Shown: in pieces, positions 1 through 12,852 of the stretch
How positions within the stretch are numbered: position 1 is the stretch's first letter
Layout: each line of letters opens with the position of its first letter
Assembly: GCF_026627425.1 (NCBI RefSeq)
Contig: NZ_JAPNLH010000006.1
Coordinates: forward strand, 1-64,000
Direction: 5' to 3'
Length of the DNA: 64,000 nucleotides
From: Arthrobacter endolithicus
Lineage (GTDB): Bacteria; Actinomycetota; Actinomycetes; Actinomycetales; Micrococcaceae
Notes under the pieces: model-generated
Databases searched by the model: none
Seen by the model: the letters and a program-made list of their open reading frames with translations, nothing else
What the model was told of the DNA's origin: nothing
Position numbers and translations under genes: made by a program

Positions 1-1
1 C

Positions 2-571
2 GGCGGGGCCGGGACCGGCACGAAAAACGGACCCGGCGCTGAAACAGACCACGGACTGGCCACGGCGTTAGCGGACCCGGCGTTCCGGGTCTGGATCCGC
101 CGCCTCTACACCGCCCCCGGCACCGGGCACCTCGCCGCCATGGACTCCAAAAAACGGCTCTTCCCACCCGGGCTACGCAGATTCATCATCACCCGAGACC
201 AAACCTGCCGGACCCCCTACTGCGACGCCCCAATCCGGCACATCGACCACATCATCCCCCACCACAATCAACAAAAAAACAAAAACAACAGAAAAGACGG
301 AAAGGACGGGCCCAGCGGACAGACCAGCGAATCCAACGGCCAAGGACTCTGCGAACGCTGCAACTACCGCAAAGAAACCCCCGGCTGGACCTCCACCCCA
401 TACCCCCGAATCCCACCCGGAAACCCGCCCGGTTCCGCACCTGGAACAAGCCCGGCAACCGGAACACCGCCACGACACACCGTCATAACCACAACACCCC
501 TGGGCCATGTCTACACCTCCACAGCACCCGCACTCCCCGGCACCAACAGGAACGAACCACAGCAGCACTAG
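2..571 (+). CDS. DUF222/HNH endonuclease-type protein, C-terminal part
   Basis: The frame is open from the left edge to a TAG at 569-571, so the 5' part lies outside the window. The visible 189 residues hold a complete HNH-type zinc module: a CRTPYC knuckle, then [11 protein letters not shown] with the catalytic His/Asp pair, then [11 protein letters not shown] with the second cysteine pair. The region before it ([17 protein letters not shown]) matches the link between DUF222 and HNH in the actinobacterial 13E12 family. These proteins are multicopy in Arthrobacter and Mycobacterium relatives; a role in DNA cleavage is assumed from the fold, not known. The C-terminal tail is Pro/Thr-rich. The insertion of Lys/Asn-rich sequence between His and Asn of the motif is longer than the minimal motif but common in this family. 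Confidence 0.85.
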   Translation, partial: GGAGTGTKNGPGAETDHGLATALADPAFRVWIRRLYTAPGTGHLAAMDSKKRLFPPGLRRFIITRDQTCRTPYCDAPIRHIDHIIPHHNQQKNKNNRKDGKDGPSGQTSESNGQGLCERCNYRKETPGWTSTPYPRIPPGNPPGSAPGTSPATGTPPRHTVITTTPLGHVYTSTAPALPGTNRNEPQQH

Positions 572-716
572 GGCCGCTACTACGGTCCACGTCGGGCCGA
601 GCGGTAGCGCTCCGAGTTGGGACTCAAGTTCTACCACGGCATGCTATCCAGGCTGGTTCGGCTAAGGCATGGCTTGCGCCGCGCGGTGCGGCCGAAAGTT
701 TCGTAGAGTGATAACA

Positions 717-857
717 GTGCTCTGCCGCGGAGATCCAAAGCACCCACCGAATGGCCGTATACCCGTGACAGAACAGGACGAAACTTACCTCATGGCCCCT
801 CAGCGCAAGCTCGTTAACTCCTCCGGCGTCCGGCAGTTCGTGGGTGGACGCGCTTGA
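717..857 (+). CDS. Possible small leader ORF coupled to the PP2C gene
   Basis: A short frame of 46 codons starting at GTG 717 ends with TGA at 855-857, overlapping the TTG start of the phosphatase gene (854) as TTGA. A TAGAGT hexamer at 704-709 sits 7 nt before GTG 717, a spacing that fits a leaderless transcript. Other in-frame starts exist (ATG 669, GTG 765, ATG 792). The predicted peptide has no recognisable domain. The overlap is the only argument for translation; composition is not clearly coding. It may instead be untranslated leader of the phosphatase mRNA. Confidence 0.25.
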   Translation: MLCRGDPKHPPNGRIPVTEQDETYLMAPQRKLVNSSGVRQFVGGRA

Positions 858-1696
858 GCCGCCGTGACGGGCTTGACGCCATTTGTCTCACCCCCGGCCA
901 CCGGACCGATATTGGACTGCGTCGGCAGGTTAACGAAGATTCCCTCCTGGCCCGTAGCCCGCTCTTCGCCGTCGCTGACGGGATGGGCGGCCACGAGGCC
1001 GGCGACGTCGCGAGCCGCTTGTGCATCGAGGAGCTGGCAGCGAATTCCAGCCTCTCCTCGAAAGGGGAGAAAATTAGCGCTGGGGATCTGCAAACGGCCC
1101 TGGAGCTGGCCGATGCCAGGATCCGGCAGGAAACGGGAGGCAGGGCCGGTACCACCGTATCCGGCGTCGTGCTGGTAGAGGAGTCTGGGCAGCCGTATTG
1201 GCTGTTCTTCAATGTGGGGGATTCGCGGTCTTACCGGTTGAATGCAAATGGGCTGGAGCAGGTGAGCGTGGACCACTCCGAGGTGCAGGAACTGATGGAC
1301 CTGGGACAGATCACTGCCGAGGAGGCACTGGTTCATCCACGGCGCCATGTCGTAACGCGGGCACTGGGTGCCGGCACGCAGAACATGGCTGACTTCTGGT
1401 TGACCCCCGTGCAGGTAACGGACCGGATCCTCATCTGCTCCGACGGACTCACCGGCGAATTGCGGGATGAGCAGATCCAGGCAATCCTGCAGGCCAATCC
1501 CGATCCCCAACAGGCCTCCGAAGAGTTGGTTCAGGCCGCCCTACGCTCCGGTGGCCGGGATAATATCACCGTCATCGTCTTGGACGCAGCGCGACCATCT
1601 GCAGCCAACCGGGTTCCGGACGCGGAGCAGCCCGATCAGGACGGGTTAGGGGATACGGCCACAGTTTCCGGCGAACACACGAGGACCCGGAGCTAA
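854..1696 (+). CDS. PP2C-family serine/threonine protein phosphatase
   Basis: A 280-residue soluble protein with the PP2C metal-binding motifs in order: RQVNEDS near residue 29, FAVADGMGGHEAGD near 40-53 (the metal-ligand Asp and Gly pair), GTTVSGVV near 100, FNVGDSRSYRL near 121, ICSDGLTGEL near 193 and GGRDNITVIVL near 231. It dephosphorylates Ser/Thr-phosphorylated proteins with Mn or Mg and would oppose Hanks-type kinases; none is in this window. The start is TTG at 854, because an in-frame stop at 815 leaves no better upstream codon. The TTG overlaps the stop of a short upstream frame, and a purine stretch GGTGGA lies a few bases before it. The last 35 residues beyond the fold look disordered. 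The family is sure; the cellular partner is unknown. Confidence 0.93.
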   Translation: MSRRDGLDAICLTPGHRTDIGLRRQVNEDSLLARSPLFAVADGMGGHEAGDVASRLCIEELAANSSLSSKGEKISAGDLQTALELADARIRQETGGRAGTTVSGVVLVEESGQPYWLFFNVGDSRSYRLNANGLEQVSVDHSEVQELMDLGQITAEEALVHPRRHVVTRALGAGTQNMADFWLTPVQVTDRILICSDGLTGELRDEQIQAILQANPDPQQASEELVQAALRSGGRDNITVIVLDAARPSAANRVPDAEQPDQDGLGDTATVSGEHTRTRS

Positions 1697-1721
1697 CCGG
1701 TTTTCCTGTCGGACTGGAACC

Positions 1722-2225
1722 ATGCACGACGTCGCACTGACCCTTTCACGCGGCACTGTTGTACTGCGGCGCGCCACCGCCGCGGACCTGCCCGTGATTA
1801 TCGGGCTGCTCGCGGATGATCCCATCAGCAGGTTCCGCGGCGATGCCGGTGGATCCGATGACTTACCCGCTTTAGACGAGGCCTTTGCCGCCATCGATTC
1901 CGACCCGGCCCAGCAACTTCTCGTCGTCGCCGGACCATCCGGAGACGTTGTCGCCACGATGCAGCTCTCCGTTATTCCGGGACTCGCCCGCGCCGGCGCG
2001 TCCCGCCTGCAGATTGAGGCAGTCCGTGTCCGGACCGATATGCGGTACCAAGGGATCGGCGGGGCGATGATCCGTTGGGCCGTCGACGCCGCTCCTGCGC
2101 TCGGAGCCGGGCTGGTCCAGCTGACTTCGGATGCCGCGCGCGTCGATGCCCACCGCTTTTACGAACGTCTCGGTTTCACCGCTTCGCACGTTGGCTTTGA
2201 GTACTCCGTGGCATCAGATTCCTGA
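1722..2225 (+). CDS. GNAT-family N-acetyltransferase
   Basis: A 167-residue single-domain acetyltransferase. The N-terminus LTLSRGTVVLRRATAADL is the usual first strand and helix of the GNAT fold. The acetyl-CoA pyrophosphate loop is at about 104-115 (VRTDMRYQGIGGAMIRWA, the Q-x-x-G-x-G/A motif), and the late strand has HRFYERLGFTAS, where the Tyr often serves as general acid. The ATG at 1722 follows the phosphatase stop by 25 bases, so the two may share a message. The acceptor substrate cannot be told from sequence; close relatives acetylate small amines or antibiotics, but nothing here decides that. Confidence 0.88.
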   Translation: MHDVALTLSRGTVVLRRATAADLPVIIGLLADDPISRFRGDAGGSDDLPALDEAFAAIDSDPAQQLLVVAGPSGDVVATMQLSVIPGLARAGASRLQIEAVRVRTDMRYQGIGGAMIRWAVDAAPALGAGLVQLTSDAARVDAHRFYERLGFTASHVGFEYSVASDS

Positions 2226-2391
2226 GATTTTTTCGGTGCACTGGAGGCCCACGACGCGGCGCTGCGATGAGGCAAGATGGAACTGTAAGCCAAGCGGGCC
2301 CGGTCAAGACGGGCTTGGTTGGCTGCATCCCCAGCACAGAGGTCGGGTAGAGCGCAGCACTGGATTACTTAGTGAGATGAGGGAATGAATC

Positions 2392-3141
2392 ATGACACAA
2401 CAACTTCAGGGCCGGGCAGCCCTCGTGACCGGGGCCGCCAGCGGTATCGGAGAGGCTATCGCCAGAGCATTTGCGGCAGAAGGAGCACGGGTGATTGTTG
2501 CGGACCTCAACGGCGACGCCGCGGCAGAGGTAGCGTCGGGTATCGGCGGCGAGGCGTGGACCATTGACCTCACCGACCGGACGGCGGTTATGCAAAGACG
2601 GCTCGACGTCGACATCGTGGTGAACAATGCCGGCTTCCAGCACGTGCGTGAAATTCAGGACTTCGACCCGGACACGTTTCACAAGATGCTTGTACTCATG
2701 GTCGAGGCGCCCTTCCTGTTGGTACGCTCGGCCCTGCCGGCAATGTACGAACGAGGTTTCGGCCGGATCATCAATGTGTCAAGCGTTCACGGGCTCCGGG
2801 CATCCGCGTTCAAAAGCGCCTACGTGACCGCTAAGCATGCCCTGGAAGGGCTTTCCAAGACCATCGCGCTGGAAGGTGCTGAGCATGGCGTCACCAGCAA
2901 CTGCATTAATCCCGGATATGTGAACACACCGCTGGTGCAAAAGCAACTGGCGGATCAGGCACGAGTCCACAACATCCCCGTATCTGAGGTAGTTGAGAAG
3001 GTATTACTGGAACACAATCCGATCAAACGGATGGTCGAGCCCGAAGATGTCGCGTCGCTCGCTCTTTGGCTGGCCGGGCCCCATGCTTCGATGGTGACCG
3101 GTGCCTCCTACTCCATGGACGGCGGATGGACGGCGCAGTGA
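2392..3141 (+). CDS. 3-hydroxybutyrate dehydrogenase (SDR family)
   Basis: A 249-residue classical short-chain dehydrogenase. The NAD-binding TGAASGIG lies at 14-21, NNAG at about 78-81, catalytic Ser in INVSSVHG near 130, and the YVTAK active-site Tyr/Lys at about 143-147. NPGYVNTPLVQKQ after the active site and the late HNPIKRMVEPEDVA segment are typical of D-3-hydroxybutyrate dehydrogenases, which oxidise 3-hydroxybutyrate to acetoacetate with NAD during ketone-body or polyhydroxybutyrate use. The ATG at 2392 has GAGGGA about 7 nt upstream. It is flanked by long gaps and is probably monocistronic. No other PHB or ketone-body genes lie nearby, so the substrate assignment rests on family resemblance. 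Confidence 0.82.
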   Translation: MTQQLQGRAALVTGAASGIGEAIARAFAAEGARVIVADLNGDAAAEVASGIGGEAWTIDLTDRTAVMQRRLDVDIVVNNAGFQHVREIQDFDPDTFHKMLVLMVEAPFLLVRSALPAMYERGFGRIINVSSVHGLRASAFKSAYVTAKHALEGLSKTIALEGAEHGVTSNCINPGYVNTPLVQKQLADQARVHNIPVSEVVEKVLLEHNPIKRMVEPEDVASLALWLAGPHASMVTGASYSMDGGWTAQ

Positions 3142-6715
<3,574 letters not shown>

Positions 6716-6719
<4 letters not shown>

Positions 6720-7258
6720 CCGTCTCCTGGCAACAGCTCGTGGCCGCGCTGGGCAACGATCGGCTGCGCCGGGTTTACGCGGCCTGGGTACTCGCAGACG
6801 CGGACTCCCCAGACGCGCCGGATGCCACAGAGGCGGGTGCGGCGGTCGCGTTTGAACGAAGCGCGGAACGAACTGCGATTGATTTAGGAACTGCCGCAGA
6901 GCGCGCCAAGCTCACCCACGCGGGCCTGCTCATGGAAGTTGACGGCCGCCATCGGGTGGCCCGGGATGTCTTCAACGACGTCTTGGCTGCCGCGGGCAAC
7001 AGCCGCCCCACCGGCGTCGACCGGTTCTTTGCGCAGGGCATGCTCACCGGGATTCCCCGCAACGCTGCCGACCGGGACGAGCTGCTGGGCCACCTTGTCA
7101 TCCGGCTCTTCGGCAGCGAGGACGTACTGAGCGAACCGGAAGTTAATCGGCTGCTGTCCACCGTTACCGGCGATGTTCCCACCCTGCGGCGCGCCTTAGT
7201 GGATTTCGGCTTCCTGCGGCGCGACCGGGACGGAAGTCTCTACTGGCGCACCGCCTGA
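6716..7258 (+). CDS. DUF2087 domain protein
   Basis: A 180-residue protein ending in a DUF2087 domain: VDRFFAQGMLTGIPRN, then LLGHLVIRLFG, SEPEVNRLLSTV, and DVPTLRRALVDFGFLRRD with a terminal GSLYWRTA. In other bacteria this domain is found alone or attached to transcription factors, and its shape suggests a winged-helix-like fold. The N-terminal 90 residues resemble a helical DNA-binding or sensor module (LVAALGNDRLRRVYAAWVL) but I recognise no named family. The GTG at 6716 is chosen over upstream frame because it overlaps the preceding stop as GTGA. A palindromic repeat follows immediately after the stop. Confidence 0.78.
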
Positions 7259-7264
7259 CACTCT

Positions 7265-7325
7265 GTCGACTGGGTACATCTGCCCCTAAAAGGTGCCCCA
7301 ACAGGTGCAGATCTCCACACTCGAC
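7265..7325. repeat. Palindromic intergenic repeat, copy 1
   Basis: Two 19-base arms at 7265-7283 and 7307-7325 are imperfect inverted copies (GTCGA...ATCTGC facing GCAGAT...TCGAC) around a 23-base centre. It begins 7 bases after a stop codon, as do related elements after gatB and before dus. It could act as a terminator or mRNA-stabilising hairpin, but has no U tract. Confidence 0.6.
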
Positions 7326-7409
7326 GCCCTGGACGTAGGGCACACGCGCGCCGCTAGAATGGATTTTGCGCCGGCCGTCGGCAGCTCCGAGACCTCTACT
7401 GGAAGAACC

Positions 7410-7985
7410 ATGACGCCCATCAGCTCCGCCAATTCATCTGTTCCCACTTCGCCTGTTTCTCAGCGCACGGTCGGCAGCAGCAGCGGGCCCGCCGTTACAG
7501 TGCGGTCTGCAGTTCCGGCAGACTATTCGGCAATCGCGCGCATCACCAGGGATTCGTATCTCACGGCGCGCTACTTCGACGACGCCGAGCACCCCTATAT
7601 GCAGCGGATCCAGCAGGTAGCAGTCCGGGCTGCGGCTGCCCCCATTTGGGTTGCCGAGCGCGACGGCCGGATCGTCGGTTCTGTGACGTTGGCCGTGGCG
7701 GGGGATGAGTTTGCCGATATTGCCCTGCCTGACGAGTTGGAATTCAGGATGCTCGTCGTGGATCCAGCCGTCCAACGCGGGGGTATCGGCCGGGCAATGG
7801 TGGCGGCGATCATCGCGCACGCCCGGGCGCTGGACGGCATCAGCGCCGTGGGTTTGACCACCGGGCAGGATTGGCACGGTGCACATGCACTCTACGAATC
7901 GACGGGGTTCCACCGTGTGCCGGAGCGGGACTGGCTGGTCCCGCAGTCCCGGATCAAGTTGCTGGTGTATCGCCTGGACCTCTGA
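7410..7985 (+). CDS. GNAT-family N-acetyltransferase
   Basis: A 191-residue acetyltransferase. After a Ser/Thr-rich leader of about 30 residues the fold begins at VTVRSAVPADYSAIARIT. The acetyl-CoA loop is LVVDPAVQRGGIGRAMVAA (about 123-141), followed by GHALYESTGFHR-like sequence HALYESTGFHRVP near the C-terminus. The start at ATG 7410 is preferred because GGAAG lies 4-8 bases before it; an in-frame ATG at 7359 would add 17 residues but lies within a TAGAAT box (7355-7360) that looks like the promoter -10. The acceptor is unknown. Confidence 0.87.
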   Translation: MTPISSANSSVPTSPVSQRTVGSSSGPAVTVRSAVPADYSAIARITRDSYLTARYFDDAEHPYMQRIQQVAVRAAAAPIWVAERDGRIVGSVTLAVAGDEFADIALPDELEFRMLVVDPAVQRGGIGRAMVAAIIAHARALDGISAVGLTTGQDWHGAHALYESTGFHRVPERDWLVPQSRIKLLVYRLDL

Positions 7986-8055
7986 ACGGCGTATCAACCT
8001 GCGCAGCGCCACCGAGTTTCCGCCCGGAGGTATCGCCCGGAACGGGCGGGTGCCG

Positions 8056-8580
8056 TTAGTTCCGCAGCCGCTTCAAAGCCGCTCCGGCCTGGCGTCGAAC
8101 CTCGATATCCGAGTCCTTCAACAGTGCCTTGATAGCCGGGATCTGCCCGACAGCACCGATTTCCCCCAGCGCGCGGGCACCGGCGGCGCGTACCCGGGGG
8201 ACGTCGTCGGCCATCAGACGCACCAGCTCATCCGCTACCGGAAGCTTGCGGAACGCAGCAACCTTGGCGCACATTTCCCGTACCCGCCACGCCTGGTTAC
8301 CCAGTCCCGTCCGGATCGGTTCGGCCGCCGAATCGTCCCAGGTGTACATGAAGACCCGCGCGCCCCAGAGCTCCGGCCAGTACAGCGCCGGGGCACCGTT
8401 GATGATGCCCTCGGCATGCGCGCCGCCGGCGAAAAGCAGGAATTCCTTCGTCTCGTCCTCGCCGGCCAGGAGCGTGAGCGCCCGTTCGACGACGTTGTGC
8501 TGTCCATAAAGGGCGACGGCGGCGTCGATGCGGTCTGCGGGTGAGGCGTCAAGGGGTACTGGCGTTTCGTCGGTAGACAT
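8056..8580 (-). CDS. HEAT-repeat domain protein
   Basis: A 174-residue soluble protein. The C-terminal half has two HEAT/PBS-lyase-like repeats: LVRLMADDVPRVRAAGARALGEIG and the following IPAIKALLKDSDIEVRRQAGAALKRL, with the proline-helix-turn pattern used for protein binding. The N-terminal half includes AVALYGQHNVVERALTLLAG and LFAGGAHAEGI. ATG 8580 (MSTDET) is chosen; the frame is open further upstream but that part is Arg/Pro-rich and unlike protein. No function can be assigned beyond scaffold or adaptor. It is convergent with the GNAT gene to its left. Confidence 0.78.
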   Translation of the reverse strand: MSTDETPVPLDASPADRIDAAVALYGQHNVVERALTLLAGEDETKEFLLFAGGAHAEGIINGAPALYWPELWGARVFMYTWDDSAAEPIRTGLGNQAWRVREMCAKVAAFRKLPVADELVRLMADDVPRVRAAGARALGEIGAVGQIPAIKALLKDSDIEVRRQAGAALKRLRN

Positions 8581-8675
8581 ACCGACTAATCTACGCGGTA
8601 CACGCACCCTGGACGGGCGAACCTGTACAGACGCCGACGTCCCATGCCGGCCGAACCCGCGCGGACACACACGAA

Positions 8676-8706
8676 CGAGCCGCCCGATCAAGGACCGGGC
8701 GGCTCG
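8676..8706 (-). terminator. Hairpin terminator after the DUF805 gene
   Basis: A perfect 11-base-pair stem (8676-8686 with 8696-8706, CGAGCCGCCCG) and a 9-base loop lies 14 bases past the stop of the minus-strand DUF805 gene. The following bases on the minus strand are only moderately T-rich, so termination may be partial. Confidence 0.7.
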
Positions 8707-8720
8707 TGTAGGCGCGGGTT

Positions 8721-9185
8721 TCAGGGCCGCTTAGCCGTTGGAGGCAGCCGCAATGCGTTGTAGCCGGAACCTTGCTGAACCGCTTCCGGTCCGTCAAAGC
8801 GCTGTCCCTGCGGGCTCGACGGCATCAGCGCCATGACCCAGAGGGCGATTGCCCCCACGAACGGGACGAGCCCGAGGAGGATGAACCACGCGCTGAAGTT
8901 TCCGTCATGCAGACGACTGGACAGCAGGGCCAGTCCCGGAATGATCGTGGCAAGACCCCATAGCCCAATGATTGCCGCGACAACGCCAAATCCCGGACCT
9001 GGAATGGACGTGCCATCGGCGGCGACAGTTGCTCCGGCGCCTCCGGCGATCGCGCCGATAATTTCCAGGACCAGGACGATGACGGCCGAAACCAGGGCCC
9101 ACCACCAGTATTCGCTACGGCTGGCGCGGCCCGAGAATACGATATTTTGCCGCCAGGTTTTTGATACCGCGCGGTCCAGACCCAT
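8721..9185 (-). CDS. DUF805 family membrane protein
   Basis: A 154-residue integral membrane protein. It opens with the DUF805 signature NIVFSGRASRSEYWWWALV, then three further hydrophobic segments (about 32-50, 68-90, 100-120) with the internal RLHDGNFSAWFILLGLVP that is typical of the family. Its C-terminus is cytoplasmic-looking and polar. DUF805 proteins are widespread and uncharacterised; some are linked to stress or phage defence only by neighbourhood. The start is ATG 9185. A hairpin follows the stop, so it is likely transcribed alone. Confidence 0.85.
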   Translation of the reverse strand: MGLDRAVSKTWRQNIVFSGRASRSEYWWWALVSAVIVLVLEIIGAIAGGAGATVAADGTSIPGPGFGVVAAIIGLWGLATIIPGLALLSSRLHDGNFSAWFILLGLVPFVGAIALWVMALMPSSPQGQRFDGPEAVQQGSGYNALRLPPTAKRP

Positions 9186-9308
9186 CCGGGGACGGCCGCT
9201 GCGGAGAATGTCCCTTTTGAGTCAGAGATGCCTTGGTCGGTAAATCGCGGTGCCGGTTCCCGCTTCGATGCTGCACAGTCCAGCCGCTACTGGCCCGCTG
9301 CCGCACAG

Positions 9309-9314
9309 TAGACT
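9309..9314 (+). promoter_or_regulatory. Candidate -10 of the gatCAB promoter
   Basis: TAGACT is a good actinobacterial -10 hexamer 35 bases upstream of the gatC ATG. No convincing -35 is visible. It is the only -10-like box close to gatC on this strand. Confidence 0.35.
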
Positions 9315-9348
9315 GGACGGGAAACAACAACTTCTGCAGGGGAGATCC

Positions 9349-9645
9349 ATGGCTGCGATCAACCGTGACGACGTGGCGCATTTGGCGCAACTGGCTCACA
9401 TCGAGATGAGTGCTGACGAACTGGACCGGATGGCTGGCGAATTGGCCGTCATCGTCGATTCGGTGAAATCCGTCAGCGAGGTTGCCGGTGCGGACGTACC
9501 GGCAACGTCACACCCGATTCCGCTGACCAACGTGCTGCGCGAGGACGTCGTGGGGCACGTGCTGACCGCCGAGCAGGCGCTCTCCGGTGCCCCCGACGCG
9601 CAGGGCGGCCGTTTCCGTGTGCCCGCGATTCTGGAAGAGGACTAA
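9349..9645 (+). CDS. gatC: Asp-tRNA(Asn)/Glu-tRNA(Gln) amidotransferase subunit C
   Basis: A 98-residue GatC, the small helical belt that holds GatA and GatB together in the heterotrimer that converts Glu-tRNA(Gln) to Gln-tRNA(Gln), and Asp-tRNA(Asn) where needed. [18 protein letters not shown] and [16 protein letters not shown] are the conserved GatC segments. The ATG at 9349 has GGGGAGA 5-6 bases upstream. The stop overlaps the gatA start (TAATG). Presence of gatCAB implies that glutaminyl-tRNA is made by the indirect route in this organism. Confidence 0.97.
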   Translation: MAAINRDDVAHLAQLAHIEMSADELDRMAGELAVIVDSVKSVSEVAGADVPATSHPIPLTNVLREDVVGHVLTAEQALSGAPDAQGGRFRVPAILEED

Positions 9646-11192
9646 TGACGGACCTGATTAAGCACTCCGCTGCTTCGCTGGCGGCCAAGCTCGCGGCCAA
9701 GGAAGTCTCCGCCGTTGAAGTGACACAGGCGCACCTGGACAGGATTGCCGCCGTCGACGGTGACGCCGAGCATGGTGTGCACGCGTTCCTGCACGTGAAC
9801 ACCGAACAGGCCCTCGCCGTCGCAGCCGACGTCGATACCCAGCGCGCCCGCGGTGGCAGTGCTGCAGCGGACCTGCATCAGCTGGCGGGCGTTCCGATTG
9901 CCGTCAAGGATCTGATTGTCACCATCGGCCAGCCGACGACGGCCGGGTCAAGAATTCTGCAGGGCTGGCACAGTCCCTATGACGCAACGGTGGTCAAGAA
10001 GCTGCGTGCCGCGCGGATGCCGATTTTGGGCAAGACCAACCTTGATGAGTTCGCGATGGGGTCTTCCACCGAGCACTCGGCGTACGGACCCACCCGCAAC
10101 CCCTGGGACTTGGACCGGATCCCCGGCGGTTCCGGCGGTGGCTCGGCTGCCGCCGTCGCTGCCTTTGAAGCTCCGCTGGCACTCGGGACGGATACCGGTG
10201 GTTCCATCCGCCAGCCCGGGGCGGTCACCGGGACCGTCGGCGTGAAGCCCACCTATGGTGGAGTGTCACGCTACGGCGCTATTGCCATGGCCTCCTCGCT
10301 GGACCAGATTGGCCCCGTTTCCCGGACCGTGCTGGACTCGGCGCTGCTGCACGAACTGATCGGCGGCCACGACCCGCACGACTCGACGTCGCTGACGGAT
10401 CCGTCCACCGGGCTGGTGGTGGCCGCGCGGACGGGCAATGTCAAGGGTTTGCGGATCGGTGTGGTGCAGGAGCTTGGCGGCGAGGGGTACCAGGCCGGCG
10501 TGCTGGCGCGGTTCAATGAGTCCCTGGATCTGCTCCGCGACGCCGGGGCCCAGATCGTTGAGGTCTCCTGCCCCAACTTTGTATACGCGCTCGGCGCCTA
10601 CTACCTGATCATGCCGTCCGAGGCGTCCTCCAACCTCGCGAAGTTCGACGGCGTCCGGTTCGGTTTGCGCACGTTGCCCGCCGACGGCGCCATGACGATT
10701 GAGCGCGTGATGGCTTCCACCCGCGCGGCCGGGTTTGGTGACGAGGTCAAACGACGGATCATCCTGGGGACGTACGCGCTCAGCGCCGGTTATTACGATG
10801 CGTACTATGGTTCCGCGCAGAAGGTCCGCACGCTGATTCAGCGCGATTTCGACGCGGCCTTCACGCAGGCCGACGTGCTGATTTCGCCGACCGCACCAAC
10901 CACCGCCTTCAAATTGGGCGAGAAGCTGGATGATCCGCTGGCAATGTACCTCAATGACGTGGCAACCATCCCGGCGAACATGGCCGGCGTCCCCGGTTTG
11001 TCGCTGCCGGGCGGCCTTGCCGATGAGGACGGACTGCCCGTTGGCATCCAACTGCTGGCGCCGGCCCGTGAAGATGCGCGGCTGTACCGCGTGGGTGCTG
11101 TGCTCGAAGAGATGTTGGAAGAACGCTGGGGCGGCCCGATCCTGAACAAGGCACCCGAGCTGATTCCGACGCAGATCCTGGAGGCAAAATAA
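9645..11192 (+). CDS. gatA: Asp-tRNA(Asn)/Glu-tRNA(Gln) amidotransferase subunit A
   Basis: A 515-residue amidase-signature protein that releases ammonia from glutamine or asparagine for the GatB kinase site. The Ser-cisSer-Lys triad is visible: catalytic Lys in [10 protein letters not shown] (about 86-90), the Gly/Ser-rich core [15 protein letters not shown], and the nucleophilic Ser in [12 protein letters not shown] about 180-190. The length is usual for GatA. It starts on the A of the gatC stop (TAATG) and its own TAA overlaps the gatB ATG in the same way, so translation of the three genes is coupled. Confidence 0.98.
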   Translation: MTDLIKHSAASLAAKLAAKEVSAVEVTQAHLDRIAAVDGDAEHGVHAFLHVNTEQALAVAADVDTQRARGGSAAADLHQLAGVPIAVKDLIVTIGQPTTAGSRILQGWHSPYDATVVKKLRAARMPILGKTNLDEFAMGSSTEHSAYGPTRNPWDLDRIPGGSGGGSAAAVAAFEAPLALGTDTGGSIRQPGAVTGTVGVKPTYGGVSRYGAIAMASSLDQIGPVSRTVLDSALLHELIGGHDPHDSTSLTDPSTGLVVAARTGNVKGLRIGVVQELGGEGYQAGVLARFNESLDLLRDAGAQIVEVSCPNFVYALGAYYLIMPSEASSNLAKFDGVRFGLRTLPADGAMTIERVMASTRAAGFGDEVKRRIILGTYALSAGYYDAYYGSAQKVRTLIQRDFDAAFTQADVLISPTAPTTAFKLGEKLDDPLAMYLNDVATIPANMAGVPGLSLPGGLADEDGLPVGIQLLAPAREDARLYRVGAVLEEMLEERWGGPILNKAPELIPTQILEAK

Positions 11193-12697
11193 TGACCGAC
11201 GCAACCCTGAGCTTTGACGTCGCGATGGAGAAGTTTGACCCGGTGCTGGGCTTCGAGGTCCACGTTGAACTGAACACCGCGACCAAAATGTTCTCCTCCG
11301 CGCCGAACGTCTTTGGGGACGAGCCGAACACTAATGTCAACGAGGTGGATCTGGGCCTGCCCGGCGTCCTGCCGGTGGTGAACAAGAAGGCCGTGGAGTC
11401 CTCGATCAAGATCGGCCTGGCGTTGAACTGCAAGATCGCCGAATCCTGCACCTTTGCCCGTAAGCATTACTTCTACCCGGACACTCCGAAGAACTTTCAG
11501 ACCTCCCAGTACGATGACCCGATTGCCTACGACGGTTTTCTGGACGTGGAGCTCTCCGACGGCAGCACCTTCCGGGTAGAGATTGAGCGGGCGCACATGG
11601 AAGAGGACGCCGGCAAGCTGACCCACATGGGCGGCGCTACCGGACGGATTCAGGGCGCCGATTTTTCACTGGTGGATTACAACCGTGCCGGCGTTCCGCT
11701 GGTGGAAATCGTCACCAAGCCAATCGAAGGCGCCGGCTCCCGGGCCCCCGAACTTGCCAAGGCCTACGTGGCCGCGGTGCGGGAAATCGTGAAGAATCTG
11801 GGCGTGTCGGATGCGAAAATGGAGCGCGGCAACGTCCGCTGCGACGCCAACGTTTCGCTGCGGCCGTACGGCCAGGAAAAGTTCGGTACCCGGTCTGAGA
11901 CGAAGAACGTCAATTCACTGCGCGCGGTGGAAAACGCCGTCCGTTTTGAAATCCAGCGCCACGCGGCCGTGCTAAATTCCGGCAACACGATTGTGCAGGA
12001 GACCCGGCACTGGCACGAGGACACTAAATCCACCACCAGCGGCCGGCCCAAATCGGATGCGGATGACTACCGCTACTTCCCGGAGCCGGATCTGCTGCCG
12101 ATTCTGGCTACCCCGGCGTGGGTGGAGTCCCTGCGGGCCGAATTGCCCGAGCCGCCCGCGACGCGCCGCAAGCGTCTGCAGGCGGACTGGGGCTACACGG
12201 ACCTGGAATTCCGCGACGTGGTCAACGCGGGTGTGATGGACGAAATTGAGGAGACCGTAGCCGCAGGAGCCACTGCCGCCGTGGCCCGCAAATGGTGGAT
12301 GGGCGAGATCGCCCGCCGAGCCAAGCTGGCCGACGTCGACCCTGTCGCGCTCGGCGTGACACCCGCCGTCGTCGTCGAACTTGACGCCCTGATCCGCTCC
12401 GGCGCGATCAATGACAAGCTGGCCCGCGAGGTTCTGGACGGTGTGCTGGCCGGCGAGGGAACGCCCGCGGAAGTGGTTCAGACGCGCGGTCTGGCCGTCG
12501 TGTCCGACGACGGCGCGCTGCAGAGTGCGATCGACACGGCTCTGGCCGCACAGCCGGACGTGGCGGACAAGATCCGCGCCGGCAAGATCCAAGCCGTGGG
12601 CGCTATTGTCGGCGGGGTCATGAAGGTCACCAAGGGGCAGGCCGATGCGGGCCGGGTTCGCGAACTGATCCTCAAAACCCTCGGCGTGGAGGCGTAG
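11192..12697 (+). CDS. gatB: Asp-tRNA(Asn)/Glu-tRNA(Gln) amidotransferase subunit B
   Basis: A 501-residue GatB, which phosphorylates the tRNA-bound acidic residue and transfers ammonia. The catalytic cradle begins [10 protein letters not shown] and includes [24 protein letters not shown] and the metal-site sequence near [18 protein letters not shown]. The C-terminal YqeY-like tail domain that binds the tRNA elbow spans about 400-501 ([36 protein letters not shown]). All family landmarks are intact. A palindromic repeat begins five bases beyond the stop. Confidence 0.98.
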   Translation: MTDATLSFDVAMEKFDPVLGFEVHVELNTATKMFSSAPNVFGDEPNTNVNEVDLGLPGVLPVVNKKAVESSIKIGLALNCKIAESCTFARKHYFYPDTPKNFQTSQYDDPIAYDGFLDVELSDGSTFRVEIERAHMEEDAGKLTHMGGATGRIQGADFSLVDYNRAGVPLVEIVTKPIEGAGSRAPELAKAYVAAVREIVKNLGVSDAKMERGNVRCDANVSLRPYGQEKFGTRSETKNVNSLRAVENAVRFEIQRHAAVLNSGNTIVQETRHWHEDTKSTTSGRPKSDADDYRYFPEPDLLPILATPAWVESLRAELPEPPATRRKRLQADWGYTDLEFRDVVNAGVMDEIEETVAAGATAAVARKWWMGEIARRAKLADVDPVALGVTPAVVVELDALIRSGAINDKLAREVLDGVLAGEGTPAEVVQTRGLAVVSDDGALQSAIDTALAAQPDVADKIRAGKIQAVGAIVGGVMKVTKGQADAGRVRELILKTLGVEA

Positions 12698-12701
12698 CGC
12701 C

Positions 12702-12762
12702 GAACTAAGTGGCAGCATCTGCACGCAAAACCCGATTTGGGTGCAGGTGCTGCGACTGAGTT
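12702..12762. repeat. Palindromic intergenic repeat, copy 2
   Basis: Arms at 12702-12724 and 12741-12762 are imperfect inverted copies (AACTAAGTGGCAGCATCTGCAC facing GTGCAGGTGCTGCGACTGAGTT would be its mirror) around a 16-base centre. The arm resembles those at 7265 and 46611. It sits directly after gatB and could end the gatCAB message. Confidence 0.6.
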
Positions 12763-12852
12763 TGAGACGATGGCCACATGGCACCCAAGGCATTGCCGGT
12801 CGAGCACAGGTGGAAGATCCGCGCCCGCGTGCAGTCCTAGGGGGACGAACGT

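Noticed and set aside
2288-2325. Attenuator hairpin before the 3-hydroxybutyrate dehydrogenase gene
   Set aside because: A short AGCCAAGC/GCTTGGTTGGCT inverted repeat is present, but it has no U tract or alternative structure that would support control.
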